Source: a virus
IMG/VR virus record: IMGVR_UViG_3300015194_000007
Span: 1 to 40,249 of that record
Length of the DNA: 40,249 bases
Reading direction: 5' to 3' (one strand)
In this document: positions 30,532 to 38,275 of the stretch, piece after piece
How the letters are laid out: each line of letters begins with the position of its first letter
How positions within the stretch are numbered: the stretch's first letter is position 1
Notes under the pieces: model-generated
The model's database searches: none
The model's input: only the letters and a program-made list of their open reading frames with translations
Told to the model about the DNA's origin: nothing
Program-made: the position numbers and the translations under genes

Positions 30532-32550
30532 TTACATACCTCCTTTCAGTTGAGATAAGTTAACTTGCTGTGGTTGCTGCTCTGTTGGTTGATTTGGCTC
30601 AGGCATAGGAGGTTGACCACTATTAATCTTATCCATCATGGTTGACTGATGATCCATCATCTGGGTTTGAGCCGCCTGTTGTTCATCCTGTGCCGCTTGC
30701 TGGGGATTTAACAGGTTATCATTTTGCAGGAGTTGAATACCGGCCGGGGTAGTCGTATCAGCATTGATACGTACCGCGACTTTCGGTCTAAAGCCCATCT
30801 GCATGATTTGCTGTTGTTGTTCCTCAGGATTAATGTAGCGATCAGCATCCCTCTTATGGAATCCTGCTTGGAGGGTATCACGCCAGATTAACTCTAAGTT
30901 AAGAATACCGGGACGCTGTGCTTCTGATTTGAGGGCTGTATCAAGGAGATCAAGAGAGTCTTGTTTCATCTGTACTTTATTGAGTGAGAGTGATTCAACC
31001 TCGATATCCACCTTATCAAGAAGGGACGGATCACCAAGGACTCGCAATACATCAGGTGTTACAGGCTCCTCAACGCCTGCTATTTCTAAGAATTGATTAT
31101 CCTCAGGTTTCCAGTTAAGAGCGAGTTGTTGGAATTGGAAGGTGATAACTGTTCTGATAAAGCGGGCAATCTTCTTTCTCTTGCGTCTTGACGCTCGATC
31201 AGCTGCTTCAGAGTAGACTTGGATACCTCGAGGGGTCTTCACTTGGGATTGAGATCCCCCGTTCTCTAAATCAAATGTGCCCGCTGTCTTTTCGAGATCT
31301 GTTCTGACCATATCGATACCCGTTGCTACTTCATGGCCGAGTGGTGCAGGGGAAAGGTACGTGGGAGGCGTGCCAGCATACTTCACTGTTCTGCCTACTC
31401 GTGGATCACTAAAGGCTGCTTCATCTACCTCACTATTCATCTCAACTAAAGGCTTAGGATTCGCCATCTTTCGAGTATGAGACAGGATTTGCGAGCGATA
31501 CATCTCGAGTTCTTGGATGAGTGGCATGAGGTGCTTAGCGTCGCCAAACTTCCAGAACTTATTAGCTAAACCGTAATTACCTAGGATAAAGAGTGGTTTG
31601 GTTGGGTAAGGACATTCTTCTACCTTTAACTCAACGGTGTTAGTAAAGAAGATATGGTATTCCTTGTCCCACGTCCACTCACTATTGACGATTCCTTTAG
31701 CCATATCTTCAGGGAGTATGCCATAGTATTCATAGACTTTAACCCGTTTAAGATCATCACTGACTACATCTGATCCCTTCTCAATCTCGGTATCAATCTC
31801 ACCATCTGCCTCTGAGTCACCTGTATAGATCTTCTCACTCGCTGTGACAGTCTTACCAAACACAGCCTTGACCTTCTCTGCGTTCCAGACTTGTTCTTTA
31901 AAGTAGTAAGGGCAATGATCTGCATCAAGAATGTAATTAAAGATAGTCTCAGGTGAAAAATAGATCTTGAAAGGATTCTCAACGGTTGCGTCCGGCATGT
32001 CATAGAGAGGCACTTCATACTCTTTCGATGTAGTCTTCGTGAGTGGAAGGCCTCGATCATCAAGGATAATCTGACCTGATTGGGGATCAACAAGGGGTGT
32101 TTGGATATCCTCAGTTACTTTCTTGGTACTGACTTTGTAAGGACTGGTGAGAAAGCCCATCCCAAGTAATCCGAAGTAGGTTCCTACATCTTCGATCTTT
32201 TCCTCTAAGTTCTGTTTGTCCCAGAGGAGATCATAGGCTGAGTTATAGATATCTTCAACGACCTGAAAATCCTTAGTCCTTCCCTTAATAAAGATCTCAG
32301 GCTTTTCATCAAAGATGGATGCGCCTTCTGATTCAATCTTTCGGAAGATATAGCCGATACGGACGCGATCTCTGACTTCTGCTGTGTCCTCGAAGTTATC
32401 AATGTTATACTCAGCAATCCACTTCCTCCATGCAGCATGAGGCTTCTTACTCCATGCTTTAGCAACTGATAAGCGGGACTTGAGGAGAGACAGTCGTTCA
32501 GTTGAGATCTGATCAACTAGCGCGTTCGTTACAATCTTTTGATCATCCAT
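30532..32550 (-). CDS. Portal protein (podovirus type)
   Basis: 672 residues, the length of P22-type portals. N-terminal helical domain (AWRKWIAEYNIDNFED), then VGTYFGLLGMGFLTSPY, YFKEQVWNAEKVKAVF, and the crown-like Gln-rich C-terminus (PQQAAQDEQQAAQTQMMDHQ). The stem-clip part includes FWKFGDAKHLMPLIQELEMY and PLVEMNSEVDEAAFSD. Twelve copies form the DNA channel at one capsid vertex. It follows terminase and precedes head genes. Late motif exactly 30 bases upstream of the ATG; no ribosome site. Confidence 0.88.
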   Translation of the reverse strand: MDDQKIVTNALVDQISTERLSLLKSRLSVAKAWSKKPHAAWRKWIAEYNIDNFEDTAEVRDRVRIGYIFRKIESEGASIFDEKPEIFIKGRTKDFQVVEDIYNSAYDLLWDKQNLEEKIEDVGTYFGLLGMGFLTSPYKVSTKKVTEDIQTPLVDPQSGQIILDDRGLPLTKTTSKEYEVPLYDMPDATVENPFKIYFSPETIFNYILDADHCPYYFKEQVWNAEKVKAVFGKTVTASEKIYTGDSEADGEIDTEIEKGSDVVSDDLKRVKVYEYYGILPEDMAKGIVNSEWTWDKEYHIFFTNTVELKVEECPYPTKPLFILGNYGLANKFWKFGDAKHLMPLIQELEMYRSQILSHTRKMANPKPLVEMNSEVDEAAFSDPRVGRTVKYAGTPPTYLSPAPLGHEVATGIDMVRTDLEKTAGTFDLENGGSQSQVKTPRGIQVYSEAADRASRRKRKKIARFIRTVITFQFQQLALNWKPEDNQFLEIAGVEEPVTPDVLRVLGDPSLLDKVDIEVESLSLNKVQMKQDSLDLLDTALKSEAQRPGILNLELIWRDTLQAGFHKRDADRYINPEEQQQQIMQMGFRPKVAVRINADTTTPAGIQLLQNDNLLNPQQAAQDEQQAAQTQMMDHQSTMMDKINSGQPPMPEPNQPTEQQPQQVNLSQLKGGM

Positions 32551-32577
32551 TCAGTAATTGTCGTTGAAGTGACAATC

Positions 32578-32591
32578 AAATATAGGAAAGT
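32578..32591 (-). promoter_or_regulatory. Late motif, upstream of portal
   Basis: AAATATAGGAAAGT, four bases past the sigma-like gene stop; TATAGG exactly 30 bases before the portal ATG at 32550. Confidence 0.75.
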
Positions 32592-32594
32592 CCC

Positions 32595-32939
32595 CTACTC
32601 CTGCTTCATCAGTAAGCACCACTGCATCAAATCAGCTACCTTGATACTTGCTTTCTTCTTATATGGTTTATATGGATCTCCCTTAAGTACTCGTCTTATG
32701 TGTGATATCTCATCTTGCAAGCTTGGCTGAGTGATTCCTAAGATTTCCGCAACGAACTCCTGAGGATAGCCTAGCTCATAGTGAGCAGCAACGACAAAAC
32801 GCATTCGATTAGTTGGCAGTTTGTTATAGAGTGTACGAAGTGCCTCAACCTCAATTGTTCGCTTCAATTCTTTCTCTGTGTCATCAAGTCCGTCACTTGG
32901 TGTACTCATACCGATAGAACTTCCTAGTTTGTATTTCAT
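32595..32939 (-). CDS. Sigma70 region-4-like HTH protein, candidate late regulator
   Basis: 114 residues from the ATG at 32939 (GGAGGTGAGTTGACA upstream). Residues about 35-90 match the fold and pattern of sigma region 4: LYNKLPTNRMRFVVAAHYEL, GYPQEFVAEILGITQPSLQ (HTH), ISHIRRVLKG. No region 2 is present, so it would not be a full sigma factor; sigma-region-4 proteins of phages can act as small sigma factors or late activators. It lies right before the first late-motif gene (portal), which makes it the best candidate to read that motif; this is inference. Confidence 0.7.
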   Translation of the reverse strand: MKYKLGSSIGMSTPSDGLDDTEKELKRTIEVEALRTLYNKLPTNRMRFVVAAHYELGYPQEFVAEILGITQPSLQDEISHIRRVLKGDPYKPYKKKASIKVADLMQWCLLMKQE

Positions 32940-32941
32940 TG

Positions 32942-33346
32942 TCAACTCACCTCCTCTCGTACCATTTTCTTTGTTATCTCACTATCTGGCGTTTGATGCT
33001 TCCCACTGGATATGTCTAAAGATAATCGCCCATCCCGTCTCTCTACCCAGTCACTGCCAAGCTTTCCTGCTTTAACAGCATCCGTAATAAAACGTAATAG
33101 ATGGGCTTCAACTTCTTTATGAGACTGATCGGACCAGACATCAGTAATGTACTCTGTTGACTTTCCTGTATCATAGTAGACTTCCATAGCTACCTTGTTA
33201 TCTCTGATTTGATTGATGATGTTTTGTCCTTGGAATGACTGTGCTTCAAAGATAAGTTTGAAGCGGTCAACTATCTCGGGAGCGAAATGCTTCTCAAGGA
33301 TTAGCTTGACTCCTTCTCGTAATGGATGGGTGAATATTCTTGTCAT
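32942..33346 (-). CDS. Hypothetical protein between terminase and portal (134 aa)
   Basis: MTRIFTHPLREGVKLILEKH begins an alpha/beta protein with NQIRDNKVAMEVYYDTGKST and LLRFITDAVKAGKLGSDWVE. Its ATG overlaps the TGA of the 52-aa gene (ATGA). No family recognised; the position suggests a packaging or regulatory function. Confidence 0.65.
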   Translation of the reverse strand: MTRIFTHPLREGVKLILEKHFAPEIVDRFKLIFEAQSFQGQNIINQIRDNKVAMEVYYDTGKSTEYITDVWSDQSHKEVEAHLLRFITDAVKAGKLGSDWVERRDGRLSLDISSGKHQTPDSEITKKMVREEVS

Positions 33347-33501
33347 ATCTTTTTAAACCACTCCTTATTCTTTATCACCTTATCTGTATAGATAAGTATC
33401 TTCGGGCCGTAATAGGCATAGTAGAGATTGCCTTGTATGTTTGGGACAAAGATCACACCTTTCTCAACGTCTGGTAAGTCTCTAATTAGTTTGTATTTCA
33501 T
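33343..33501 (-). CDS. Small hypothetical protein (52 aa)
   Basis: MKYKLIRDLPDVEKGVIFVP begins a small beta protein with YYAYYGPKILIYTDKV and a Lys-rich end (NKEWFKKI). Both ends show ATGA overlaps, with the HNH gene stop and the 134-aa gene start, so the frame is supported by chained coupling. Confidence 0.75.
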   Translation of the reverse strand: MKYKLIRDLPDVEKGVIFVPNIQGNLYYAYYGPKILIYTDKVIKNKEWFKKI

Positions 33502-33866
33502 ATCTTATAAGTAATGTATGGATTATTAATTATGAAACTTCTTCTCATATTTGTATGCTTACCTGCATGACATTCTAGGCAAAGGTGTATTAGGTTATCG
33601 AAATCACGTTGTAATTCTGGGTATTCAAATACACTTTTAAGATGATGGACTGCCTTGCCTGGCTCGTGGCATATCTCACACATCATGCCTGATCTTGCAT
33701 ATACTCTTTGTCTTAACTCTGGTGATAAACTCTTTCGCTTAGACTTTATCTTATGTTTTGTAACAAATACCACTTTATTTTGTTTAAATTTCCATTTTAA
33801 ATTGTCAGCTATCCATTGCTGCAGTATAAGTTCTTGATAATTACACTCTGTACAATTTCTATCCAT
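33498..33866 (-). CDS. HNH endonuclease next to terminase
   Basis: 122 residues. RVYARSGMMCEICHEPGKAVH begins the HNH core: CEIC, AVHHLKSVFEYPEL (His-His), NLIHLCLECHAGKHT. The first 40 residues include a separate Cys pair (CTECNY) and a basic helix. HNH proteins beside terminase stimulate DNA cutting during packaging in HK97-like phages. It starts one base after the terminase stop, in the same operon. A homing endonuclease is less likely because it does not interrupt a gene. Confidence 0.85.
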   Translation of the reverse strand: MDRNCTECNYQELILQQWIADNLKWKFKQNKVVFVTKHKIKSKRKSLSPELRQRVYARSGMMCEICHEPGKAVHHLKSVFEYPELQRDFDNLIHLCLECHAGKHTNMRRSFIINNPYITYKI

Positions 33867-33867
33867 A

Positions 33868-35223
33868 TTAGCTATATCCTACATATTCTCTTTCTAGTGC
33901 TCGCCTATCCTCAGCCTTCTTAATGAATCCTTGCATTGAGTTAGCTGGCGGGTTATCAGCTAGCTTGTTACTTGGCTCACTGATGTTCCAGCAGTAGTAT
34001 TCCCAAGCACGCATAGCATGAGAAAACTCATCATGTATCGGTACTTCATTGGACTGATTGACCATAGACTCAGCACGCTTAGGGTATTTGTAGTTGAGGA
34101 TGCAGGAGACGAAGCGCTCAGTGTTGGGATTACTCTTACTGACAAAGAGACGAGGGATAAACTTGTGAGCGTTTCTAATCTGTAAGTCTATGCTTGGAAT
34201 AGGACGGGTTCTGATATAAAACTTGTGCTTCCCTAGTTCATCAATCGGACTCTTACCTGTGGTGAGGGTTCTTGCCCTCCCTGCAATATCTCCAGTTTGC
34301 AAAGAGGGGACTTTGTAAGGGAGTGATTTAATGTACTGGACGAAGTGATCAATGTTTGCATCACTTGCTTCGTAGTAATCAATGAGTCTGAGTTCTGAGC
34401 CGTTAGGTTGGATAAAGAGTACTGATGTTGGGTCATTGACACCGAAGTCCCATGATAAGTGCAGTGGTAAGGCTGGTTCATAGTTGAAGGGTATGTATCT
34501 GCGTTCCATATCCCATTCTTCATAGACTGTACCTTCTGGCTTCTCATACTCAGCTAATATCTCTTGACGGTAGTATCCACTCCCCATTAACTTGTATTCC
34601 TGCTCTAAGTTATGCAGTTCTTCTGCGTCTAGTTCTGGATTATCGTGAGATCTGAAGTGAAATGATTTCCATAATGCTTTCCCCTTATCGTCTTTCAGAT
34701 TCTCAAGTCGATAGAGGTTACGAAATCCCTTCGGAGTGCCAGCGATTAATGCTGGTGCTTTATTAGGCATCAGATTAGGACGAAGGATTAAAGGAAAGAT
34801 ATCCTCGGCCCAGTCGTCGTATTCATCACAGCCAATGGCTCCCCAGTTACTGATTCCTCGAAGTCCTTCTTTATTCTCAACCCCGAATAGCTGAACCTTA
34901 CCTCCACCTGGGAACTCAACATATAACTCTGTTTGATTTGCTCTAAAGGGAACGCCTTCCATCTTGAAGTGATTAAGGATACGCTCGATGTGATCATTCC
35001 AGGTAATGTTTTTCGCCTGTACTCGTGAAGGTGCGATATAAGGACAAGGTAGTCCTGTAAGCATAGCCTGTTCTATCAGCCATGAAACCATCATGGAAGT
35101 CTTTCTGAACTTACGTCCTGCGCGTAACATGACGAAGCGTTCACCATTATCTAATGCATTAAGGACTTCCAATTGCTTGGCGTGTGGCTTCGTGGGGAAA
35201 AATACGTTAACTTTATAGTTCAT
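33868..35223 (-). CDS. terL: Terminase large subunit
   Basis: 451 residues. Packaging ATPase: Walker A is LRAGRKFRKTSM at residues about 33-44, a divergent form where Phe-Arg replaces the usual Gly or Trp-Gly; Walker B is WGAIGCDEYDDW; the coupling motif is LIAGTPKGF. The nuclease domain shows LSWDFGVNDPTSVLFI (Asp), GDIAGRARTLTTGKSP and HDEFSHAMRAWEYY (Asp). It translocates DNA into the procapsid and cuts it. Coupled by ATGA to the 84-aa gene. The Lys-Thr of the P-loop is kept, so the enzyme should be active. Confidence 0.93.
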   Translation of the reverse strand: MNYKVNVFFPTKPHAKQLEVLNALDNGERFVMLRAGRKFRKTSMMVSWLIEQAMLTGLPCPYIAPSRVQAKNITWNDHIERILNHFKMEGVPFRANQTELYVEFPGGGKVQLFGVENKEGLRGISNWGAIGCDEYDDWAEDIFPLILRPNLMPNKAPALIAGTPKGFRNLYRLENLKDDKGKALWKSFHFRSHDNPELDAEELHNLEQEYKLMGSGYYRQEILAEYEKPEGTVYEEWDMERRYIPFNYEPALPLHLSWDFGVNDPTSVLFIQPNGSELRLIDYYEASDANIDHFVQYIKSLPYKVPSLQTGDIAGRARTLTTGKSPIDELGKHKFYIRTRPIPSIDLQIRNAHKFIPRLFVSKSNPNTERFVSCILNYKYPKRAESMVNQSNEVPIHDEFSHAMRAWEYYCWNISEPSNKLADNPPANSMQGFIKKAEDRRALEREYVGYS

Positions 35224-35474
35224 AAAGATCTGATTGATTTGATTGTATTATCCATAAACTTTACGAATTCGTCTGCGTCTTTAATTTTCATAACTCTTGT
35301 TTTAATCATTTTATCTATTTCCTTTGACAAAAGAGCTACATACACATCCTCCAATTTTGATTTCAGATCATTTATCTGATTAAGTGTTTCTTGCTTGGGA
35401 GGCTTAGTTTGCTCAAGACCGTTAATAAGATCTACTAGCGCTCTGCAATATTGCTTGTTGCTTCTTATCCTCAT
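35220..35474 (-). CDS. Small helical protein between terminase subunits (84 aa)
   Basis: MRIRSNKQYCRALVDLINGL begins an almost fully helical charged protein. ATGA overlaps link it both to the small terminase (35471-35474) and to the large subunit (35220-35223). An accessory packaging subunit or coiled-coil partner is suggested by position; family not recognised. Confidence 0.75.
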   Translation of the reverse strand: MRIRSNKQYCRALVDLINGLEQTKPPKQETLNQINDLKSKLEDVYVALLSKEIDKMIKTRVMKIKDADEFVKFMDNTIKSIRSL

Positions 35475-36190
35475 TCCCTCGTTATACTCACTTTCACATC
35501 CCGATCCTGTACTAATACCTGTTTCTCAGTCTCCATCATGCCGTGATTAGCCTTGAGCATAAAGATAGAGAAGGTTGGATTCTTAGCAGTAAATCCTTTA
35601 TTGATGATTCGCTCCTTCTGAAGCTCCTTTATTCTTTTTATAGTATCGAAAAATTGTTCATCCTCTTGAGTCCAGTTCATAACAGTCTCACTATCTACTT
35701 CACATAGCCTTGCAAGCTCTTCAATAAGCGGTAGTTTATATGTTCTCTTTTCGTCCTTCATTTCACCCATCAAACACTCCATCAAATAGCTATTAGCCTT
35801 TTGAAGCATTCCCTCGTTATACTTACTTGGCCTTCCTACTCCTCGCTTATCCTCAACTATCTCCCCTTGCTGCGTTTTAGGTGCTGTCTGGACAACTGCA
35901 ATCGCTATAGCTTCCTCTTCTCTCTTTGTTAACTCCCCAGCGTCCGCTACACCAGAAACTTGCGCTTCTGAAGTTTGCTGGGGAGTAGCAATGATTGTAG
36001 GGATTTTTCCTAGTTCGCAATTTTGATGTTTCCATGTATAACACTTTCCACATGCAGCCATCGCTTTTATATTTGTTAGATTATCAGAGGTGAGGGTTTC
36101 GGTGTGGTCGTTAATAGGGATCGTAACAGTAACTGTAGGGGTATCGGTGATCACAGTACTAGCCTGTGGTGGTGTTTGTTGGTTATCCAT
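35471..36190 (-). CDS. terS: Terminase small subunit, long N-terminal extension
   Basis: From the ATG at 36190, 239 residues; a TTG start at 36226 with AAGGAA upstream is an alternative. The C-terminal half matches P22 gp3-like small terminases: GRPSKYNEGMLQKANSYL, LPLIEELARLCEVDSETVMN (HTH-like) and FMLKANHGMMETEKQVLVQ. The N-terminal 110 residues are unusual: Thr-rich, then CGKCYTWKHQNC, a possible metal knuckle, then a Gln/Glu linker. Small terminase recognises the packaging site, so pac may lie in or near this gene. Confidence 0.8.
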   Translation of the reverse strand: MDNQQTPPQASTVITDTPTVTVTIPINDHTETLTSDNLTNIKAMAACGKCYTWKHQNCELGKIPTIIATPQQTSEAQVSGVADAGELTKREEEAIAIAVVQTAPKTQQGEIVEDKRGVGRPSKYNEGMLQKANSYLMECLMGEMKDEKRTYKLPLIEELARLCEVDSETVMNWTQEDEQFFDTIKRIKELQKERIINKGFTAKNPTFSIFMLKANHGMMETEKQVLVQDRDVKVSITRE

Positions 36191-36245
36191 ATTGGGCGAT
36201 AAGGATGGGCGTGACTTTCTTATCAATTATTCCTTGAGTGTAAGG

Positions 36246-36299
36246 AAATGTGAGTATCCTATTACCTGATCGGTTATAAGAGATAAGGAAGTCACATTT
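36246..36299. repeat. Inverted repeat in the terminase upstream region
   Basis: AAATGTGA (36246-36253) and TCACATTT (36292-36299), perfect 8-bp arms with a 38-base centre holding GATCGGTTATAAG. Also TATACA/TGTATA at 36345-36365. Candidates are an operator or the packaging (pac) region. No gene is seen in 36191-36457. Confidence 0.4.
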
Positions 36300-36340
36300 A
36301 ATAGAATTTCGGGCAGAAATACACTATTAAATACAGTAAT

Positions 36341-36369
36341 AATGTATACAATTTTTCGGTGTATAGCAA
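36341..36369 (-). promoter_or_regulatory. Candidate promoter for the terminase operon
   Basis: Minus -35 TTGCTA (36369-36364), 17-base spacer, -10 TACATT (36346-36341). It would give a leader of about 140 bases that contains the AAATGTGA dyad. Confidence 0.35.
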
Positions 36370-36457
36370 GTAGATCTTTACATATCTATTACAGTACTTT
36401 CCTATATATACGTATATTGAATGTGTTTGAGGCTATTATGTATTCGAGTACAAGATA

Positions 36458-37051
36458 CTAGCTGGGGATAAACTTTTCGTGACAAGCTGGGCACTCGACT
36501 TCTTTTCGTTCTTTAGGTAATGGAGTGTCCTCTGATGAATCAACGTCATAAGATTCGAATACATCACTGAAGGTTGGGGATTCATCCATGTCGAATACTA
36601 AGTCTGTGAAGTCTTCTACTTGTTCAAAGATGTCGCGGTTATTAGCAACGACGTCTTTATTCCACATGGCAAAGTCTTTATCACCATTGCCTTCAGCTGC
36701 GATTGCGAGGGCTTCTACTTCACTGGTTGGTACTCGGTGGACCATAACGGGTATCCACTCTAAACTCGTCCCGTTATCAGCTTTTGTTACTCCCTCATTG
36801 ATCCAGAACAGAAGTGCTTCATATCTATTATTCCCGTCATAGATAGTTCCTGTCTCATCAACTTGGAAGGCGGATTTAATGCCGTGTTTCTTAACAGACT
36901 TTTTAACCCTCTCCCAGCCCTTCTCCTTAATCAGTCGATACTCTTCGTTTTTCGGCCATTTATGCAGAGCCTTGTAATACCAGAAAAGCTTGCCGTCTAT
37001 TGTTTTGACAGCTGGATCTTCTTTTTGCGTGAGTGAATCAAGTAATCCCAT
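36458..37051 (-). CDS. ParB/Srx-like nuclease-domain protein
   Basis: 197 residues with the ParB N-terminal-like block: VKKHGIKSAFQVDETGTI, then YDGNNRYEALLFWI (the DGxxRxxA motif), then a region VMVHRVPTSEVEALAIA. An acidic C-terminus ends in CPACHEKF, a half zinc knuckle. These domains bind CTP or DNA, and some are nucleases or sulfiredoxin-like. Preceded by AAGAGGATTCT. It could partition the prophage or modify DNA; function inferred from family. Confidence 0.75.
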   Translation of the reverse strand: MGLLDSLTQKEDPAVKTIDGKLFWYYKALHKWPKNEEYRLIKEKGWERVKKSVKKHGIKSAFQVDETGTIYDGNNRYEALLFWINEGVTKADNGTSLEWIPVMVHRVPTSEVEALAIAAEGNGDKDFAMWNKDVVANNRDIFEQVEDFTDLVFDMDESPTFSDVFESYDVDSSEDTPLPKERKEVECPACHEKFIPS

Positions 37052-37060
37052 AGAATCCTC

Positions 37061-37318
37061 TTACTTAACAGTAGGCTTTACTGGTAGTGAGTAGACTCGT
37101 TTGATTGCTGCACTTGGACTGGCAGTTGGCATAGGTGTTGGTGTGACAATGACAACACGTTGCTGAAGTGGTCGGTTCTCAAGTGTTGTTAATCGTTTAT
37201 CCATTCCTTTATATGCCTCATAGATAGCAACGGATAGAAGAATAACACAGACGATATAGATAATTCCTAGCGAGACCTTTGCTGCTATCTTTACTCCTGG
37301 CTTTAATGTGTATTTCAT
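37061..37318 (-). CDS. Single-pass membrane protein (85 aa)
   Basis: MKYTLKPGVKIAAKVSLG then IIYIVCVILLSVAIYEAYKG forms one transmembrane helix at about residues 16-38, followed by a short coiled part (RLTTLENRPL) and a Thr/Pro-rich tail with VVIVTPTPMPTAS. GGGAGGTGAATATAC precedes the ATG, and AATTATAGGAA, a partial late motif, lies 48 bases upstream. It may be an i-spanin-like or envelope protein. Confidence 0.7.
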   Translation of the reverse strand: MKYTLKPGVKIAAKVSLGIIYIVCVILLSVAIYEAYKGMDKRLTTLENRPLQQRVVIVTPTPMPTASPSAAIKRVYSLPVKPTVK

Positions 37319-37430
37319 GTATATTCACCTCCCCTCCTACGTATCGTAGTCAGTTGAGGTGGTAATTATAGGAATCACTCAGGCTTAGATTTTAGGAGAG
37401 TGAGTATTGAGAGGAGGGCAGGTATCATAA

Positions 37431-37691
37431 TTATTTCGTATTGCGGTACAACATCCATTGCAGATAATCGAGTTCCCCACCTTTTTTGATAAAGCTGTCT
37501 CTCCAGTATTGGAATGTTTTAAGGACTCTTTGGGATGCGTAAGCTGAAGCGGTATGGATAAGTCCCTTCTCTACGAGCTTATTGAACTCACTCATTTGCT
37601 CATCAGTACAGATACTGAGAAACATTTGCTCTATTTGAGAATTTGGGATGAGTGTCTTTTCTTTTTGTTTACTGAAGATAACCTTACTCAT
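37431..37691 (-). CDS. Small hypothetical protein with consensus promoter (86 aa)
   Basis: MSKVIFSKQKEKTLIPNSQI begins a helical protein with CTDEQMSEFNKLVEKGLIHT and a Trp/Tyr-rich end. It is one of the few genes with a full consensus promoter (37699-37727), which places transcription start at or near the ATG, so the mRNA may be leaderless. Strong constitutive expression is predicted; a lysogenic or moron role is possible. Family unknown. Confidence 0.65.
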   Translation of the reverse strand: MSKVIFSKQKEKTLIPNSQIEQMFLSICTDEQMSEFNKLVEKGLIHTASAYASQRVLKTFQYWRDSFIKKGGELDYLQWMLYRNTK

Positions 37692-37698
37692 GAGTATT

Positions 37699-37727
37699 AT
37701 TATACACTATACTAGCCATTTTGTCAA
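37699..37727 (-). promoter_or_regulatory. Perfect sigma70 consensus promoter
   Basis: Minus -35 TTGACA (37727-37722), 17-base spacer, -10 TATAAT (37704-37699). Only seven bases separate the -10 from the ATG at 37691, so the transcript would start at or next to the start codon. The promoter lies at the 3' end of the HTH gene. Confidence 0.8.
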
Positions 37728-37918
37728 GTACCTTGTTTTATCAGCCATGAGTAGAACTTGAGGATACTGAAGATATCACGGGGGTCGTACTCGCCACCAT
37801 CCGTTTCATATTGTATAATTCGCTGTTTTACTGTGTGTCTGCTCTTTCCTAAGTACGCTGCCCACTCTATCGCGGTGATAATGCGCCTCTTTGATTTTGT
37901 ATTATGTGCGTATTTCAT
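37724..37918 (-). CDS. Small HTH protein, excisionase- or repressor-like (64 aa)
   Basis: From the ATG at 37918: MKYAHNTKSKRRIITAIEWA, then the HTH ITAIEWAAYLGKSRHTVKQR, then YDPRDIFSILKFYSW. The pattern resembles excisionase and MerR-type winged helices. A promoter at 37925-37953 would make a leaderless mRNA. It may regulate the strong promoter that overlaps its end, or serve as excisionase for the integrase; both are inferred. Confidence 0.7.
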   Translation of the reverse strand: MKYAHNTKSKRRIITAIEWAAYLGKSRHTVKQRIIQYETDGGEYDPRDIFSILKFYSWLIKQGT

Positions 37919-37924
37919 GCACAC

Positions 37925-37953
37925 AACATACATCATGCATGCTATATTGTCAA
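37925..37953 (-). promoter_or_regulatory. Promoter of the small HTH gene
   Basis: Minus -35 TTGACA (37953-37948), 17-base spacer, -10 TATGTT (37930-37925); the ATG at 37918 follows after six bases, again a leaderless arrangement. ATGCAT repeats inside (GCATGCATGATGTATG) could bind the HTH protein. Confidence 0.65.
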
Positions 37954-37954
37954 A

Positions 37955-38275
37955 TCACTTACTAATACTCACCATATACTGAATAATTCGCCTCTTTAAC
38001 TTCTGATTGATCTCATACCACAAGATATCAATCGGCTCATTGCCATCCCATCCTAGAAAGATCTCTTCATACTGCAAGCTGTTATTAAAAGTTGATCGCT
38101 CAGGTGGCGTTTCATACTTGAAATCATTCGTAAGAGCAAAAGACAGCTCGATTAACTGACCAAATGATAACGCTTTATCAGGCGTGTATCCTTTCTCTTT
38201 TTTCCAGATAGCCAAAAACAACTGGTTTAACAGTGGCAGGCTATCAAATTCGGTCTGGCTGGTGAATTGTTTCAT
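37955..38275 (-). CDS. Small hypothetical protein, paralogue of 5521-5781 (106 aa)
   Basis: MKQFTSQTEFDSLPLLNQLF begins the protein; AIWKKEKGYTPDKALSFGQL and IDILWYEINQKLKRR match blocks in the 86-aa protein near the lysis end. It overlaps the zinc-ribbon gene upstream by 32 bases. Function unknown; a conserved small phage family of GQLIEL type. Confidence 0.65.
   Translation of the reverse strand: MKQFTSQTEFDSLPLLNQLFLAIWKKEKGYTPDKALSFGQLIELSFALTNDFKYETPPERSTFNNSLQYEEIFLGWDGNEPIDILWYEINQKLKRRIIQYMVSISK

Noticed and set aside
36396-36410. ACTTTCCTATATATA in plus orientation as another late promoter
   Set aside because: It points rightward, where only a seven-codon ORF and the 3' end of a minus-strand gene follow. 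Counted as a motif-like word, not as a gene-linked copy.
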